In this document: positions 7,264 through 8,996 of the stretch, in pieces | Numbering within the stretch: the stretch's first letter is position 1 | How the letters are laid out: every line of letters starts with the position of its first letter | Assembly (NCBI GenBank): GCA_934249265.1 | Contig: CAKQKQ010000072.1 | Location: 1-8,996, forward strand | Origin: an uncultured Clostridia bacterium | GTDB taxonomy: Bacteria; Bacillota; Clostridia; Christensenellales; Borkfalkiaceae | Reading direction: 5' to 3' | Length of the DNA: 8,996 nucleotides | Position numbers and translations under genes: made by a program | Notes under the pieces: generated by a model | What the model was told of the DNA's origin: nothing | Database searches by the model: none | What the model saw: the letters and a program-made list of their open reading frames with translations, nothing else

Positions 7264-8996
7264 ATGAAAAATCGGCTTTTATCGATTTTATTAATTATAA
7301 TGAGTTGCGCGCTCGCTTTTAGCGTGTGTTTCGGCGCGGGTTGCGGCAAATCGCACGGCAATTCCGGAAGTTCAAGCAATACCGATATAAGCGACAGCGA
7401 TAGTTCAACCGATACTTCAACCGACGATTCGGGAGACAGTTCGGGCGAAGAAAAGGCTTTCGTTGACTTGATTTTGTTTATCGGTCAGTCAAACATGGCG
7501 GGCAGAGGTACGGCAAATCAAGCGACCGTGGTTGAAGAGGGGCACGCCTATGAATTCAGGGCGATTTCCGACCCGACAAAACTTTATCCGCTTACCGAGC
7601 CTTTCGGCGTAAACGAAAACAACGCCGAAAGCGGCGTATCGGAGACGAAAAAAACGGGCTCGCTCGTGTCGGCTTTTTGCGAAAGTTATTATCAAGCGAC
7701 ATTAACGCCTATCGTTGCCGTGTCTTGCGCGCAAGGCGGCACGGGTATAAACTTTTGGGATACAAACCGTCCCGCATATGCCGACGCATGCACTCGTATG
7801 TTATCGGCAAAGCAATTTATATCAAAAAGCGATAAGTTTAGTCTTCGCAACACGTTTATAGTTTGGTTGCAAGGCGAAACCGACGGAGACAACGGCGTAG
7901 TGCCCGAGCGTTACAACAAAACTCTTGCAAAAATTTTCGACGGTTTTAAAACCGATATCGGCGTAAATCATTGTTTTGTTATTCCTATCGGCGGTTTTAA
8001 TGGTTCTGACGAAAACACTAAACTAAATTACGAGAGTATTCGTCAGTCGCAAATAGATTTTTGTCAATCCTATAGCGACGCCACCGTAATCAGTATTCAA
8101 CTTTACGATATGTATCTTTACGGATTTATGAAAGATAATTTCCATTATATTCAAGAGGGATACGAAATCGTTGGTAAAGACGCGGGCGCGAATATGGCGG
8201 CTTGGGTAAACGGCGGCGTGGTAGATTGCAAACGTTATACAAATTCTACTCAATTAAAAACGGGCGGCGCATGGGAAGAAAAGAACGGTAAAGTCGTTAT
8301 TCCCGCGGCAGCGGCGTTTGAAAATTCCGTTTATGCAAGCGCGGCGTCGAGATATGCTTCCGACGGAACGCAATATTATTGGAAAAAAGTCAACGGACTT
8401 TTCGACGGGGCGCAACTTCTTCCAGACAACGGCTCAACGTGGAATACGGGCACGGGCTTTGAAAAATCGCCTCAACTTAATTTTACTTTCAACGTTGAAA
8501 ATACGGGCAAATATTATTTGTATTTGCTTACAAGTCACCCCGATACAGACGGAAACTCGGTGCTTGCGTGCATGGACGAAAATCCGCTTGTCGAGTGCGC
8601 GTTGAGTTCTTACGGAATAGGCATTTGGCAAAGCAGTGAAACTTGGGCTTTCGATATTACAACTCGCGGAGAACATACGATTACCATTTGCGCACGCGAA
8701 GACGGTTGCGTGGTAAATCAAATAATGCTTTCGACAAATAAAAACGAAAAATTTACGACAAAAGTAGCGGAAGAAGAAAGCGACAGACTTCCCGTAGTAA
8801 AGAAAGGCGCGTTTGTCGAGGTAAACGGAAACGTTTGTATAGATTTGTTTTCCGCTTTCGAGCAAAGCGAATATTGCACGTATTACGGCGGCAGAGCGGC
8901 AAATTCCACTTCGGATATAAATTATTATTGGGAAAGAAGCACCAACGGGCGCGGCGTACAAATCTTGCCGAAAGACACCGCACAATGGAGTTCTTC
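7264..8996 (+). CDS. Secreted SGNH/sialate O-acetylesterase-like carbohydrate esterase (3' end missing)
   Basis: The frame runs from ATG 7264 to the window edge without a stop (577 complete codons). Residues 1-26 are a signal peptide (MKNRLLSILLIIMSCALAF...), followed by FGAGC. Cys27 is a plausible lipid-attachment site, although Gly at -3 is not typical. Residues 30-64 are a Ser/Asp/Thr linker lifting the enzyme off the membrane. The esterase domain (about 66-316) has all expected blocks: GQSNM with nucleophile Ser76, AQGGTG (oxyanion Gly158/159), WLQGETD (200s) and DNFH with Asp291/His294. WxQGExD and GQSN point to the sialate O-acetylesterase/CE6-like group, which removes acetyl groups from sugars. 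Two copies of a beta-sandwich-like module follow with an exact 180-residue offset (340 and 520). It has its own promoter just after the GH31 gene, fitting joint attack on an acylated glycan. Its substrate is not known. Confidence 0.9.
   Translation, partial: MKNRLLSILLIIMSCALAFSVCFGAGCGKSHGNSGSSSNTDISDSDSSTDTSTDDSGDSSGEEKAFVDLILFIGQSNMAGRGTANQATVVEEGHAYEFRAISDPTKLYPLTEPFGVNENNAESGVSETKKTGSLVSAFCESYYQATLTPIVAVSCAQGGTGINFWDTNRPAYADACTRMLSAKQFISKSDKFSLRNTFIVWLQGETDGDNGVVPERYNKTLAKIFDGFKTDIGVNHCFVIPIGGFNGSDENTKLNYESIRQSQIDFCQSYSDATVISIQLYDMYLYGFMKDNFHYIQEGYEIVGKDAGANMAAWVNGGVVDCKRYTNSTQLKTGGAWEEKNGKVVIPAAAAFENSVYASAASRYASDGTQYYWKKVNGLFDGAQLLPDNGSTWNTGTGFEKSPQLNFTFNVENTGKYYLYLLTSHPDTDGNSVLACMDENPLVECALSSYGIGIWQSSETWAFDITTRGEHTITICAREDGCVVNQIMLSTNKNEKFTTKVAEEESDRLPVVKKGAFVEVNGNVCIDLFSAFEQSEYCTYYGGRAANSTSDINYYWERSTNGRGVQILPKDTAQWSS
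8281..8996 (+). repeat. Tandem C-terminal modules in the esterase, second cut by window end
   Basis: Residue 340 onward and residue 520 onward align without gaps at the start: NGKV/NGNV, AFENSVY/AFEQSEY, YYWKKVNG/YYWERSTNG, and GAQLLPDNGSTW/GVQILPKDTAQW. The period is 540 bases. The first copy is complete and ends in a HTITICAREDG...QIMLST pattern, which resembles the C-terminal beta-sandwich domain attached to some GH115 enzymes and CBM35-type modules. Carbohydrate binding is the likely role, by inference. Confidence 0.7.

Noticed and set aside
8434..8985. 183-residue minus-strand open frame opposite the esterase
   Set aside because: It is a shadow of the esterase accessory modules. The translation has no domain pattern, while the + frame has clear repeated blocks.

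Overview
This window most likely comes from a low-to-moderate GC, Gram-positive-type bacterium, probably an uncultured gut Clostridia lineage (Bacillota). The grounds are purine-rich Shine-Dalgarno sites, AT-rich spacers, an exported glycosidase carrying CBM35/CBM6-like and FIVAR-like modules, Ser/Asp/Thr-rich surface linkers and a basic C-terminal anchor tail. This placement is inference, because there is no rRNA or other phylogenetic marker here. The standard genetic code fits: two genes end in TGA and two in TAA. All genes lie on the + strand and the window is almost fully coding.

Region 1 (2-2612) holds cytoplasmic sugar-conversion genes. They are the 3' end of a xylose-isomerase-like TIM-barrel sugar isomerase/epimerase, followed by two different Gfo/Idh/MocA-family NAD(P)-dependent oxidoreductases that overlap by ATGA. 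Region 2 (2623-7110) is a 1495-residue exported GH31 glycosidase that starts 10 nt after the second oxidoreductase. Its modules run: signal peptide, GH31 core, CBM35-like, two CBM6-like, a second CBM35-like, FIVAR-like helical segment, Ser/Asp linker, Gly-Cys motif, short hydrophobic stretch and Lys/Arg tail. Region 3 (7111-7263) is a 153-nt spacer with a plausible sigma-A promoter and a perfect 12-bp palindrome over its -35 element. Region 4 (7264-8996, cut by the window end) is a secreted, probably lipid-anchored SGNH/sialate-O-acetylesterase-like carbohydrate esterase with two tandem C-terminal beta-sandwich-like modules.

Taken together this looks like a carbohydrate-utilisation locus. A surface esterase would remove acyl groups, a surface GH31 enzyme would release alpha-linked sugars, and the intracellular dehydrogenase pair plus TIM-barrel enzyme would process the imported sugar, possibly through a keto-sugar intermediate. 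The substrate cannot be determined from sequence. No transporter or regulator lies in the window. I see no mobile element, CRISPR array, RNA gene or frameshift. The features most worth following up are the dehydrogenase/isomerase/GH31 arrangement, the non-LPXTG Gly-Cys C-terminal tail, the A-B-B-A order of binding modules and the palindrome at the esterase promoter.
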